A DNA stretch of 64,000 nt from an uncultured Bacilli bacterium. Its GTDB lineage: Bacteria; Bacillota_I; Bacilli_A; RF39; UBA660. This document shows positions 28,180 to 37,300 of this stretch, piece after piece; positions within the stretch are counted from its first letter, which is position 1, and every line of letters begins with the position of its first letter. The translations under genes and the position numbers were made by a program. The stretch is from positions 5,807 to 69,806 of the forward strand of contig CAJUCD010000009.1 in assembly GCA_910585045.1 (NCBI GenBank), in the 5' to 3' direction. A model generated the notes under the pieces. The model ran no database searches and was not told where the DNA came from. It worked only from the letters and a program-made list of their open reading frames with translations.

Positions 28180-28878
28180 TTATCTTTTACCATCTTTAAC
28201 CTCCATTTTAATATCATTAGTTATGTCACCATCACCACTAACAGGCAATTCTTCCCCTAAGTAAATAGACTTAGGCTTAACTATACTTTTAAAAACATCT
28301 TTATCACGCGCTAATATTTCTCTTAACTCTCTCATCATCTGACCGCTATAATCTTTAGGTGTAGCCTCTACTCCATAAGCTTCCAAACCTAAACTATTAG
28401 CTATATATAATGCTCGATATAAATGATACTTTTGAGTTACAACTACTATCTTTTTTGCTTTAAAAATATGTTTTGCTCGGTACATACTATCATAAGTCGA
28501 AAATCCTGCATGATCCATAAAAATATTGCTTGATAAAACACCTTTATCCTTAGCATAGTTCTTCATAGTATTAACTTCATCATAATACTTAGTTCCATGG
28601 TCTCCACTCATAATTATTTTTGTAGCCACTTCACTATTATATAAATCTATCGCTGTATTTAATCTGTCTTGTAACATTGGACTAGGTTTATTTTTCCATA
28701 CTCCTGCCCCTAAAACAATAATACAATCTATATCTTCTAAATCCTGATAGTTATCTACAATTTGTTTCCTTGTAGTCAACACAACCCAAAAATTTAATAT
28801 CAAAACTATTAATGTTATTAATACAATAATTACTAAAATAATTAAACATGATTTTTTTATAATTTTTCCTATAATCAT
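28180..28878 (-). CDS. YdcF/SanA family membrane protein (DUF218)
   Basis: A 232-residue protein with one N-terminal membrane helix (residues 5-33) and an outer DUF218 domain: DCIIVLGAGVWKNKPSPM, IIMSGDHGTKYYDE and VVVTQKYHLYRALYIA. E. coli SanA and YdcF affect envelope barrier function; enzymatic role unknown. The ATG at 28878 has an ideal GAGGAG upstream. A longer start is possible but would place an odd extension before the helix. Confidence 0.85.
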   Translation of the reverse strand: MIIGKIIKKSCLIILVIIVLITLIVLILNFWVVLTTRKQIVDNYQDLEDIDCIIVLGAGVWKNKPSPMLQDRLNTAIDLYNSEVATKIIMSGDHGTKYYDEVNTMKNYAKDKGVLSSNIFMDHAGFSTYDSMYRAKHIFKAKKIVVVTQKYHLYRALYIANSLGLEAYGVEATPKDYSGQMMRELREILARDKDVFKSIVKPKSIYLGEELPVSGDGDITNDIKMEVKDGKR

Positions 28879-28948
28879 ATATTTCTCCTCAATATTATTA
28901 TAGCACAATCAACTTAAACTATTAAAATTATCTCATAAACTAGACACT

Positions 28949-30076
28949 TTATTTTTTTAGTTCATTATCATCTAATTTACCTAAACTAATATCTAAATAA
29001 GAAGCATTAATAAAAGGCTCTGTATTAATAACTGAATCTGTAATAAAAGTTGCCTGATAAAACAAATTAATTAAACCCTCCGTCTTAGCTTTACTTATAA
29101 AGTCTTCTCTACCCAATAAATGTTCTAACTTTTTTTTATCACTTTCAAACTCTTTCATCAACTGTTCATAAGCTTCTAAATCTATATTTTTTGCTTTTTC
29201 AATATAACTAAGAACATCTTCTGACCATTTGTCTTTCATTCTAATCTCAGTTGTTTTAGCTAAGGCAATATGATAATCATAATCAAGAACTTGCATAAGA
29301 GGCACTTTAATATGGTTAATACCTCTTTTATATAAAAAACTATAAAATAATTTTATTGCCATCATAAAATTTGGATGAACCAAAGTATCTTCTAAACCTT
29401 TATTTAATTTATAAAGTTTCCGCTCTACATTTTTTACTTTATGAGGTTCACTTACCATTTGAACCGCAGGAATATAACAAACTAGCTCACCATTTTCTTC
29501 TCTAATATCATAGTAGACTCTTGGAAGTTCATGATATAAATCTCCTTCATATATCCTAAAGCATGCCCTTCTACTTGCTTCACACCATGTCTCGCTTTTT
29601 TGAATCTCCAAAGTTATTCTTGGATTATCATCTATTACAATTTCTTCATTTGGTTTATCTAATTCTCTATTCTCTATAAAAGCTAGCTGTTTTTCTAAAA
29701 ACAATTCTATATTATCTAATTCTTCAACACCCATTCGTAGCCACAATCGTCGCATAACTCGTCTTGCCACCATTGACTTTGCCGCTGAATTATCATATAA
29801 ATCATTCAAATCAATTTGCGCATTTATTACATTAGTTAACAAACGAAAAAACAATTCTGTATCATGAATCACAACGGTTGGTATTTCACAGTTGGGAACA
29901 TTATTCAAAATATCCTGCAAAGAATTTGAAAAAAAATTAAATTCTTTATTCTTCAAAAAAGATGAATCTTCAAAAGAAATATTAAATCTACTTACTTCAT
30001 TTTCAAATAAAATATCACCATAAGCAAAATTAACAAAACCTTCAACTACTTCTTTTAGTGTCATATATTTATCCAT
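28949..30076 (-). CDS. Hypothetical protein, 375 residues
   Basis: A soluble, mostly charged protein whose family I cannot name. Arginine-rich segment (MVARRVMRRLWLRMG, residues 100-115), mixed helical middle, Cys and Trp in ETWCEASRRACF, and a Lys/Glu coiled-coil-like tract near residue 315. No signal peptide or membrane helix. It follows the cupin gene by 9 bases and may be in the same transcript. Function unknown. Confidence 0.6.
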   Translation of the reverse strand: MDKYMTLKEVVEGFVNFAYGDILFENEVSRFNISFEDSSFLKNKEFNFFSNSLQDILNNVPNCEIPTVVIHDTELFFRLLTNVINAQIDLNDLYDNSAAKSMVARRVMRRLWLRMGVEELDNIELFLEKQLAFIENRELDKPNEEIVIDDNPRITLEIQKSETWCEASRRACFRIYEGDLYHELPRVYYDIREENGELVCYIPAVQMVSEPHKVKNVERKLYKLNKGLEDTLVHPNFMMAIKLFYSFLYKRGINHIKVPLMQVLDYDYHIALAKTTEIRMKDKWSEDVLSYIEKAKNIDLEAYEQLMKEFESDKKKLEHLLGREDFISKAKTEGLINLFYQATFITDSVINTEPFINASYLDISLGKLDDNELKK

Positions 30077-30085
30077 ACAATTCCT

Positions 30086-30430
30086 CTATTCTTCTATCTT
30101 ATGTTGACTAGGACTCCATGCTGGAGTACATAAAAGCGCTAAAACAGCATAATCTGTTTCATAATAATACTTATCTTTAACCTCAATTAAAATTGCATCA
30201 CCTTTACTAAATTCTATCACTTTATCCTTAAAATACAATTTCCCATTTCCTTCTAAAACATATACCAACTCAGCAACTTCCATATTATAAGCATAACCTG
30301 AATCTGGAAACCTTCCATTAATTGTTGCAATTCCTAGGTCCATACATTTATTATCAAAAGAATATTCTAAAGTCTTACAAACATCACTATTTTTACCACA
30401 CATAGCCTCATTAAATTTAATTACTTCCAT
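30086..30430 (-). CDS. Small cupin-domain protein
   Basis: A 114-residue single-domain cupin from ATG 30430 (AGGTGA upstream). The barrel motif is visible as MEVAELVYVLEGNGKLYF and the second as FSKGDAILIEVKDKYYYE. The usual metal-binding His residues of motif 1 are not clear, so metal binding is doubtful. Substrate unknown. Upstream of the unknown 375-residue gene and downstream of a DUF5661 gene. Confidence 0.75.
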   Translation of the reverse strand: MEVIKFNEAMCGKNSDVCKTLEYSFDNKCMDLGIATINGRFPDSGYAYNMEVAELVYVLEGNGKLYFKDKVIEFSKGDAILIEVKDKYYYETDYAVLALLCTPAWSPSQHKIEE

Positions 30431-30492
30431 AAAATCACCTATAAAAATTATAACATACGAATATATGTATGTCAAAAAATTTAGAAAATAAA

Positions 30493-30517
30493 AAAGAAAT
30501 ATTTTATCTATTTCTCT
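30493..30517 (-). terminator. Terminator overlapping the DUF5661 stop
   Basis: A 7-bp stem (AGAAATA / TATTTCT) with U run; the stop codon lies inside the 5' arm. Confidence 0.6.
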
Positions 30518-30777
30518 TGTTTAAGTTTTATTTCCAAAAAACGTTCAAAAGCTCTTAACCCATAATCTTTATTATAATAATTTTCAAACTCATTTAAATG
30601 CGCCAAAGCAATCTTTGCAGTCATTATCAAATCATCATCTGTTACATTTGTAAGTGGATCAACAGTTCCATGCTCTAATTCAATATTAATTCCATCTAAA
30701 AATTCTTCTAAACTAAATTTATCAAACTGAACATTTAACACTTTTGCTGCATATCTTGCATCATTTTCATTATACAT
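30508..30777 (-). CDS. DUF5661-like protein
   Basis: A small (89-residue) acidic cytoplasmic protein with the conserved block ELEHGTVDPLTNVTDDD followed by TAKIALAHLNEFENYY, which matches the DUF5661 pattern by memory. Function unknown. It sits 30 bases after the AAA gene and has its own terminator. Confidence 0.65.
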   Translation of the reverse strand: MYNENDARYAAKVLNVQFDKFSLEEFLDGINIELEHGTVDPLTNVTDDDLIMTAKIALAHLNEFENYYNKDYGLRAFERFLEIKLKQEK

Positions 30778-30807
30778 ATAATCACCATTTAATTATATGC
30801 CAATTTA

Positions 30808-31968
30808 TTAATCAATATCAAAATCTTCTTCTCTTAAAATAACAAAATCTTCTTTATTAGGATTATTTAAACTAATAACCCTACTAGATTGTTTTTTAAT
30901 TGCTTTTTCAAATAAATTTCGTACAAAACGTGCATTTGAAAAACTTTCATCGTCTTTAGGTATTTCATCAAAGTATTTTTCCAATTTTTTTAAAGACTTT
31001 TTCTCAATTTCATAATCATGTACTTCAGCAAACTTTTTTAATATTTCCACACATTCTTTAGCACTATAATTAGGAAAATTCAAATAAGTATTAAATCTCG
31101 ACTCTAATCCTGGATTAGCTTTAATAAATTTCTCCATTTCTTTCGTATATCCTGCCACAATTATTAAAGTATTATCTCTATTATCTTCCATAAATTTCAA
31201 AATTGTATTAATTACCGCTGTACCATATTCATCTTTACCATTTGATAAAGTATAAGCTTCATCAATAAATAAAACTCCATCTTTAGCACTCTCTAATACT
31301 TTTTTAGTTTTAATTTCTGATTGCCCTAAATATTCCGCTACTAAATCTTCTCTTGATACCTCTATTACATTTTTACTTTTAATAATACCTAGCTCATAAT
31401 AAATTTCTCCTATTATTCTTGCAACAGTTGTTTTACCAGTACCAGGAGCCCCACTAAAAACCATATGCATAGCAACTTTTTTTGCTTTCAAACCCATTTC
31501 TGTTCTTTTAATATTTATTAAAGCTAAATTTTGTAAATTTTCTATTTCTTTTTTTATATCACTTAATCCCACAAGATTTTGCAATTTTTCTTCAATCATA
31601 ATATTTTGATGTTCTTTTTCAAATTTAAGTGATGGTTCTTCATTTCTATATAAATCCATTACTTTTTTAACATCTTGTGCATTTTCACTTATATATTCTA
31701 AACAATTTTCTAAATGACTCAAATATTCATCCTTACCTGTTGGATTTTTTGAAATATATAACTTATAACTTTCCACCACTTTTAATTCTGATTCTTCATT
31801 AAAATCATCTAAAAAATTATCAAAAAGAAAATTTACTCTTTTAGAAAAACATGGATATAAAGAAATATATGTTTTAAAAAAAATTATAATTTCTGCTTTA
31901 TGTTTTGCATCTTCTGCCAAAGATATTAACCAATAAAATGAAATACTTGCTTCTCTAGGTAAAATCAT
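30808..31968 (-). CDS. CbxX/CfqX-type AAA+ ATPase
   Basis: A 386-residue protein: a helical N-terminal half (1-130), then one AAA domain with Walker A GAPGTGKTTVAR, an acidic Walker B (LFIDEAYTLS) and sensor motifs NPGLESRF and SNARFVRNLFE. Related to SpoVK and CbbX. Its ATG overlaps the stop of the zinc-ribbon membrane gene by 4 bases, so it is translated with that gene. In this context it may remodel a target brought by the membrane partner; the target is unknown. Confidence 0.85.
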   Translation of the reverse strand: MILPREASISFYWLISLAEDAKHKAEIIIFFKTYISLYPCFSKRVNFLFDNFLDDFNEESELKVVESYKLYISKNPTGKDEYLSHLENCLEYISENAQDVKKVMDLYRNEEPSLKFEKEHQNIMIEEKLQNLVGLSDIKKEIENLQNLALINIKRTEMGLKAKKVAMHMVFSGAPGTGKTTVARIIGEIYYELGIIKSKNVIEVSREDLVAEYLGQSEIKTKKVLESAKDGVLFIDEAYTLSNGKDEYGTAVINTILKFMEDNRDNTLIIVAGYTKEMEKFIKANPGLESRFNTYLNFPNYSAKECVEILKKFAEVHDYEIEKKSLKKLEKYFDEIPKDDESFSNARFVRNLFEKAIKKQSSRVISLNNPNKEDFVILREEDFDID

Positions 31969-33194
31969 AAATCATGTTCCTCTCGAATATATCTTACTTC
32001 TTCATTACCACAATTATCACATTTAAAATGCTTTTCATGGAGATCAATTCTTACAGGAACTTCTCGTCTATAACTATTACCATTACGATATTCCGTTTTA
32101 GTTCGCCATGAATTTTCATGATCTATTATTTTATCTGAAGTAAGTTTTAAAGATGCCCACTTCCCACAAAATTGACAAGTAGTATTTCTGCCATCACTAC
32201 CAACACAACACCAAATAAAAAGTACCACAAATACTATAATAGAAAACCAACCACCACCCATAACTATTCCTGGTTCATTAAAAAGTTCTAAGAAGAATTT
32301 AATAGCCATACCGATTATAAGCATAAGTGGCAACCAAAAATATTTAAAACTATTACTACTAGCCACAGCTGCATTTTTTTCTCTATTTACTTGAGCATCT
32401 AATAAAGCATTAAACTTTATTGACGGATTTACAAAATCATTATAAGCTTCTTCAAATATTTTTAAATAAGCTGTAAATTCTGCATAAGTAAGATTTCCTT
32501 TAGCTTTAAAAGTTTCATCAGCTTCTACTGCCATAAGTTCTTTAATCTGGCCTTGCAATTCCGCTTTATAATCAAAATTTTTTAATTCTTCTTTATTATC
32601 AGTAACAACATAATCAGCTAAGCCATCAGTATCATCTGGATATAAATTTTTAAAAAAAGTTATTGTTCTCTCACTATCATCAATATTCTGCATTATATAA
32701 ACAAACATTGAAAAGAAAAAACCATGACAAGCCAAATTTTTAATATTATTTGCTTTATCTATTTCATCATTATCCATATATGACTCATATAATTTATAAA
32801 GTTTACTACCAGTTATCATTTTTTGACCTAAAGTTTCTACAAATTTATTGTGAGTCAAAAGAATATCCTCCAATATTTCCACATCATCTTTAGTCTTAGG
32901 ATTAGGTGAACTTAAGGGCTCACTTGGTACTATTTGGGGAGATGATTTAGAGCCTAACTTTAAATCTAAATTTTGCTTAATAGTTTTACTATCATCTGAA
33001 CTAATAGTATATTCTTTCTTACTTGTATTTAACCTTATATCACCCTTCATATTTGTAAAACATTCTTCTATTTCACTATATTTAATTTTTAAAATTTGTT
33101 CTTTCCCTTCTACAAACAATTCTTTTTCTCTAAATTCTAATTTCCCCGCCACTTTAATTTCATCATACTCAATTTCAACACTAAACTTTTTCAT
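31965..33194 (-). CDS. Membrane protein with PH-like N-domain and zinc ribbon
   Basis: A 409-residue protein. Residues 1-80 look like a PH/GRAM-like beta sandwich (KLEFREKELFVEGKEQIL). A helical segment (100-270) is followed by two membrane helices (about 285-335). The C-terminus carries a zinc-ribbon candidate, CQFC near 344 and CDNC near 394. Ends in an overlap with the AAA gene and begins 8 bases after the GRAM gene. Family unknown to me; it may tether the AAA protein to the membrane. Function unassigned. Confidence 0.6.
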   Translation of the reverse strand: MKKFSVEIEYDEIKVAGKLEFREKELFVEGKEQILKIKYSEIEECFTNMKGDIRLNTSKKEYTISSDDSKTIKQNLDLKLGSKSSPQIVPSEPLSSPNPKTKDDVEILEDILLTHNKFVETLGQKMITGSKLYKLYESYMDNDEIDKANNIKNLACHGFFFSMFVYIMQNIDDSERTITFFKNLYPDDTDGLADYVVTDNKEELKNFDYKAELQGQIKELMAVEADETFKAKGNLTYAEFTAYLKIFEEAYNDFVNPSIKFNALLDAQVNREKNAAVASSNSFKYFWLPLMLIIGMAIKFFLELFNEPGIVMGGGWFSIIVFVVLFIWCCVGSDGRNTTCQFCGKWASLKLTSDKIIDHENSWRTKTEYRNGNSYRREVPVRIDLHEKHFKCDNCGNEEVRYIREEHDL

Positions 33195-33202
33195 TATTAC
33201 CT

Positions 33203-33487
33203 CTAGTTATTAGCAATAGTTTCTCTAATTATTTTATCCCAATCTTTTCGTTTATTAACTAAATATTCAAATCTCTCACCATTTGAAGCTGTAATAATTA
33301 AAGAATTAAAAAATTTTGTTTCTACATTTTGAATATCTTTTAACATTATTTCATTTTGCTTTGTTCCTAAATTAATTTTATGTCCTTCAAAATAAATAGA
33401 TTTAGTTGTAAGAATTAAATGTCCGCCTTTAGTCCCTATTCCACGAACCCAATTAGCTGCACCTTTTTTAACTATTTTTTCTTCCAT
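33203..33487 (-). CDS. GRAM/PH-like small protein
   Basis: A 94-residue protein with the GRAM-like pattern GGHLILTTKSIYFEGHKIN followed by NEIMLKDIQNVE. GRAM domains bind membranes or lipids. It starts the three-gene operon, with GAAGGAG upstream and a promoter containing a ten-G tract. Confidence 0.65.
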   Translation of the reverse strand: MEEKIVKKGAANWVRGIGTKGGHLILTTKSIYFEGHKINLGTKQNEIMLKDIQNVETKFFNSLIITASNGERFEYLVNKRKDWDKIIRETIANN

Positions 33488-33511
33488 ATAAAACTCCTTC
33501 TTTCTATTACG

Positions 33512-33542
33512 ATTATACCCCCCCCCCGAACGAATTTGTCAA
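33512..33542 (-). promoter_or_regulatory. Phase-variable promoter candidate with G10 spacer
   Basis: Minus strand: perfect TTGACA (33537-33542) and perfect TATAAT (33512-33517) separated by 19 bases, of which ten are consecutive Gs (33518-33527). Eight Gs would give the optimal 17-base spacer. Transcription would start close to 33505, 18 bases before the GRAM-gene ATG. Confidence 0.75.
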
Positions 33543-33554
33543 TACTAACTAAAA

Positions 33555-33580
33555 AAGAAGACATTTTATTATCTCCTTCT
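33555..33580 (-). terminator. Terminator of the collagen-leader protein gene
   Basis: Imperfect hairpin (TCTTCT paired with AGAAGGAGA) with a run of Us, overlapping the stop codon. Confidence 0.5.
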
Positions 33581-34061
33581 AATTAATTTTTTTTAATGAT
33601 AAGGTTGCATTAACTCCACTACCAAGTGTTACTCCTACTGCAACTAAAGCAGATAAAACCATATCTATAACACTACCAGCAGTAAGTGTAACAATAGTAC
33701 TACCACTATAAATAGTACTTGCTCCTACTGACAAAGTTCGAGAAATAACTGTACTAGGAATATTAGTACCATTAACTCGTATCGCTTGTGTAAGAGTAGT
33801 TCCTAATGCCACTGAAACATTACTAAAATAATTTATTTCATAAGTACCAGCTTGTATGACTGTAATACTATTAGCTGGCGTATAAGTTGTATTTAAACTT
33901 GGCAAATTATTAGGTAATGCAATTTGAGTTTGCGTTCCTATTCCCAAATTTAATGTTTGTGCAGTATTACTAAATTTACCACCATAGGCATTTAACCCTG
34001 CTGCTGGTCCAGTAGGGCCTTGAGGAATCACAAAATCTATTGTATAACCTGACGGATTCAT
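33579..34061 (-). CDS. Spore-surface-type protein, collagen-like leader and C1q-like head
   Basis: A 160-residue protein. The first residues, GYTIDFVIPQGPTGP, are the same leader as in the upstream collagen-like gene, but only a minimal Gly-Pro stretch follows. The rest is Thr/Ser-rich beta, with NYFSNVSVALGTT and AIRVNGTNIPSTVISRTL, like the C1q/BclA C-terminal head. In Bacillus spores such proteins make the exosporium nap. Its ATG lies 10 bases after the stop of the upstream gene. Association with spores is inferred, though spoIIGA-sigE are in the window. Confidence 0.65.
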   Translation of the reverse strand: MNPSGYTIDFVIPQGPTGPAAGLNAYGGKFSNTAQTLNLGIGTQTQIALPNNLPSLNTTYTPANSITVIQAGTYEINYFSNVSVALGTTLTQAIRVNGTNIPSTVISRTLSVGASTIYSGSTIVTLTAGSVIDMVLSALVAVGVTLGSGVNATLSLKKIN

Positions 34062-34071
34062 AATTTACCTG

Positions 34072-34302
34072 CTAAACGACTGGTGTTAATGTAACACTAG
34101 CTTGCGACCCTGGTGCTCCTGTAGTAACAGTCCCAATTGCAAAAGTTGGTGCCGGACCAGTTTCTCCAGTTGCTCCTGTAGGGCCTGTAGCTCCAATTAA
34201 GCCTTGAGGACCAGTAGGACCTGCAACTGTACTGGCTGGGCCTGTTGGACCTGTTGGGCCTTGAGGAATCACAAAATCTATTGTATAACCTGTTGGATTC
34301 AT
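34072..34302 (-). CDS. Short collagen-like protein
   Basis: A 76-residue protein from ATG 34302 (GGGAGG upstream). It has the leader IDFVIPQGPTGPTGP and about nine G-X-X triplets (GPTGPQGLIGATGPTGATG), ending soon after in a TVTTGAPGSQASVTLTP tail. A normal family member would continue into further G-X-X repeats or a globular head; that head is found as a separate gene directly downstream. Probably part of a spore-surface pair. Confidence 0.6.
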   Translation of the reverse strand: MNPTGYTIDFVIPQGPTGPTGPASTVAGPTGPQGLIGATGPTGATGETGPAPTFAIGTVTTGAPGSQASVTLTPVV

Positions 34303-34350
34303 AATATTACCTCCCACTTTTATTATATGAGAAAAATTTACAAAGTATAA

Positions 34351-34375
34351 AAAAAGATTATCTAAAATCTTTTTT
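34351..34375 (-). terminator. Terminator embedded in the 3' end of the MMPL gene
   Basis: 9-bp stem AAAAAGATT / AATCTTTTT with U run. The stop codon sits in the loop. Confidence 0.7.
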
Positions 34376-37300
34376 CTTAAATATATATTTATCAAAAGTT
34401 GCAAGTACTCCTGGAAGTAATAATAATATTAAAAGTGTTGAACAAAAAGTTCCTTCTGCTATTGTCTTACATATAACCGCTGTAATATCTGAGGCTAATA
34501 AACCAAGTATTAAAGTTACAATAATCAAAATAGAAGCAGACGTCATAATAGTATGTATAGAACTATTATAAGCCTCTATCAAAGAGTTCTTAATATCTAA
34601 TTTTTCTCTATATTCTAAATAATATGATGTATATAAAATAGCATAATCAATAGTAGCTCCCATTAAAATACTCTGTACTACTAAAATTGCAATAAAATAA
34701 ACTTTAACTCCTGTAATTGATAAAATTCCCATAGTTAAATAAACTGCACATTGAATTAAAAGCACTAAAACAAAAGGAATCAAAATAGACTTAAATGTTA
34801 CTGCTACTACTATAAATATTGCAATCATTGTCAGAATAGAAATATAATTAAATTCCTTAACAAAAGATTTACTCATTTCTAATGCCATGGGAGAATCACC
34901 AATTAAATAATATTGCATGTCATCTCCCATATTATTTTTTAAATCTTCAATAAAAGCAAAAGTTTCTTTTGATTCTGGCTCTAAATTAGTAAGTAAAACT
35001 ACTCTTGAATATTTATCACCAACTAACATTTTTTTCGCATCATTAATATTTTCTTTACTTTCAACTATATTATTTTTCAAACTCTCATTTAAGAAAGGTT
35101 GAAACATTGCTTCAGTTTTAACATCATCATTTAAAAAATTTACTAATTCTTCAATAGTTAAAGTCCATTCTTCATTAAAAGAATAAACACTTCCATAATA
35201 TATATATAATAAATTAATTTTATCTTTATCTAATTGAGAACTCAAACTATTCAATATTTTAAACATCTCATTGGAGTTATAGTGAGCATTTTTTAAACTT
35301 GCATCCATAATATTCCGTAAAGTTCCTAAAGTATTTTTCACTTTATTATCTATTTTATTATTATATTCATTATTCTTAGAAACAACATCTAACATAAATG
35401 AAATAAAATTATTTAAAGATATTACTCTAGAACTTTGAAAATTATTCATCGCATAAAGCCCATATATTAAATCTAATTTACTTTTATTAATACCTAATAA
35501 ATCACTTAAAGATTTACTATTATATTTAAAATCAGGATTTGAAATAACTTCTTGAAGCATCAAAAATAATTTTATAGTATCACTATTTAAATTATTACTT
35601 AACATTTCATTATTTCTATTGTCTAAAACTAGAGCAATAAATTCTTTTGGCGTTGATATCCAAGAACTAGTATTACCTTCTACTAAATTAATTAATGCAC
35701 ATAAACTATTAATCTCATTTTCTTGTAAATTTAATAATTTTCCAAGATCTAAAGGTCTATATTTTACCCCATCATCATTCATAACCAATTTTAATATTTT
35801 TAAATTATTTAAAGATGCCTCATCCAAAGCATTCAAAGCTTTATTTAATATTAAATCGACAAATTCATTAGGACTAAACATTACATCTTCTGGTAATCCT
35901 GCTAAAACATATATTTTTTCAACTAAACCACTATTTATATTATCAAATATCGCACTTAATTGCGTTTTATTTAATTTAGTATTAACTATATTATTTTCAT
36001 TTTTACTAAACAAACTTAATTTTTCTAACGCTTTTAAATCTTTATTATCTAAATAATTAGTATTATCTTTAATATCCAAAATTTTATTAATAAATTCTCT
36101 TAATCCATAATTATCATTACTATTTACATTTTGATATTTCAAAAACAGTATTTGAGTTATTATACTTTCATCTGTTCCAAATAAAGTTCCTAAAGCTTTA
36201 GCATCCATTTCTGCATTAACTAAATCTTGATTTGTAAACTTCTCTAGCATCTCTAAATTCACTAAAGTTTCTTTATCAAAATTACCAGCATATTTTGGAT
36301 TTGACAAAATGTCTTTTTTTATAAAATCTAAAAATTCTTTTATAGATAATTTCACATTATTATTTTTAGCATTATAATAAATCAAAATATCCTCTATATT
36401 ACTTTCATCAAGCTCTAAAATATTAGCTAAAGTTTTAATATCTCTTTTCTTATTTATTTCCTTTTCATCGCTAAAATACTTTAACTTCTTAATTTCTTTT
36501 TGCATATCATTATTAAAAGCTAAAACATCTTGATTATTAAATACTTCTTTTTCCAAAAATAATACTAAATCATTAATTGTCATCTTATTATTGAGACTCG
36601 GATTATAATACCAATAATACATTATTTTAAACAAATAATTATCTATACTTATTGAAGTTCCCAAATCAGTCATTTTTTTAGTTAATTCATCATATTTCAA
36701 TTTTTCATTTATTGTATTACTATAAGATAACATTGAATTAACATATTTATTATAATTATATTGTTTTAATTTATCTGCTATTTTATCTTCATCTTTTGAA
36801 TTATAAATAATAGCCATTTGATTATTAGTACCAAAAACTTCATCTATCTTATTTATTTCATTTGATGTATAAAGAATACCTAAATTCCCTTTTAAAAAAT
36901 AACTACCTATAAAGAAAAACACAAAAATTATTGTTAAAGGATATTTAAATTTAAAACTCATTTTCCCTAAACCATTTAATTTTATATTTAATGCTTTTTT
37001 TCTAGTTTTATTAATTAACTTATCAAAAACAAGAATAAGAGTTGGTAAACAAAGAAATATACTAACTAAACTTAAAAGCACCCCTTTAGCTAAAACTAAG
37101 CCTAAATCTTTGCCAATTGTAAAACTCATAAATATCAAAGTTAATAATCCCACTATAGTAGTTAAAGAACTGCTTGAAATAGCTCCAAAAGAATGATAAA
37201 GAGCATTTTTCATCGCTTTTATTTTATCATTTTCATGTTCACATTCCTCTCGAAATCTATTCATAAGCATAATAGAATAGTCCATAGATAGAGCCATTTG

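Noticed and set aside
35619..36056. Plus-strand frame of 145 codons opposite the MMPL gene
   Set aside because: Antisense shadow of the repeat region; no RBS or family pattern.
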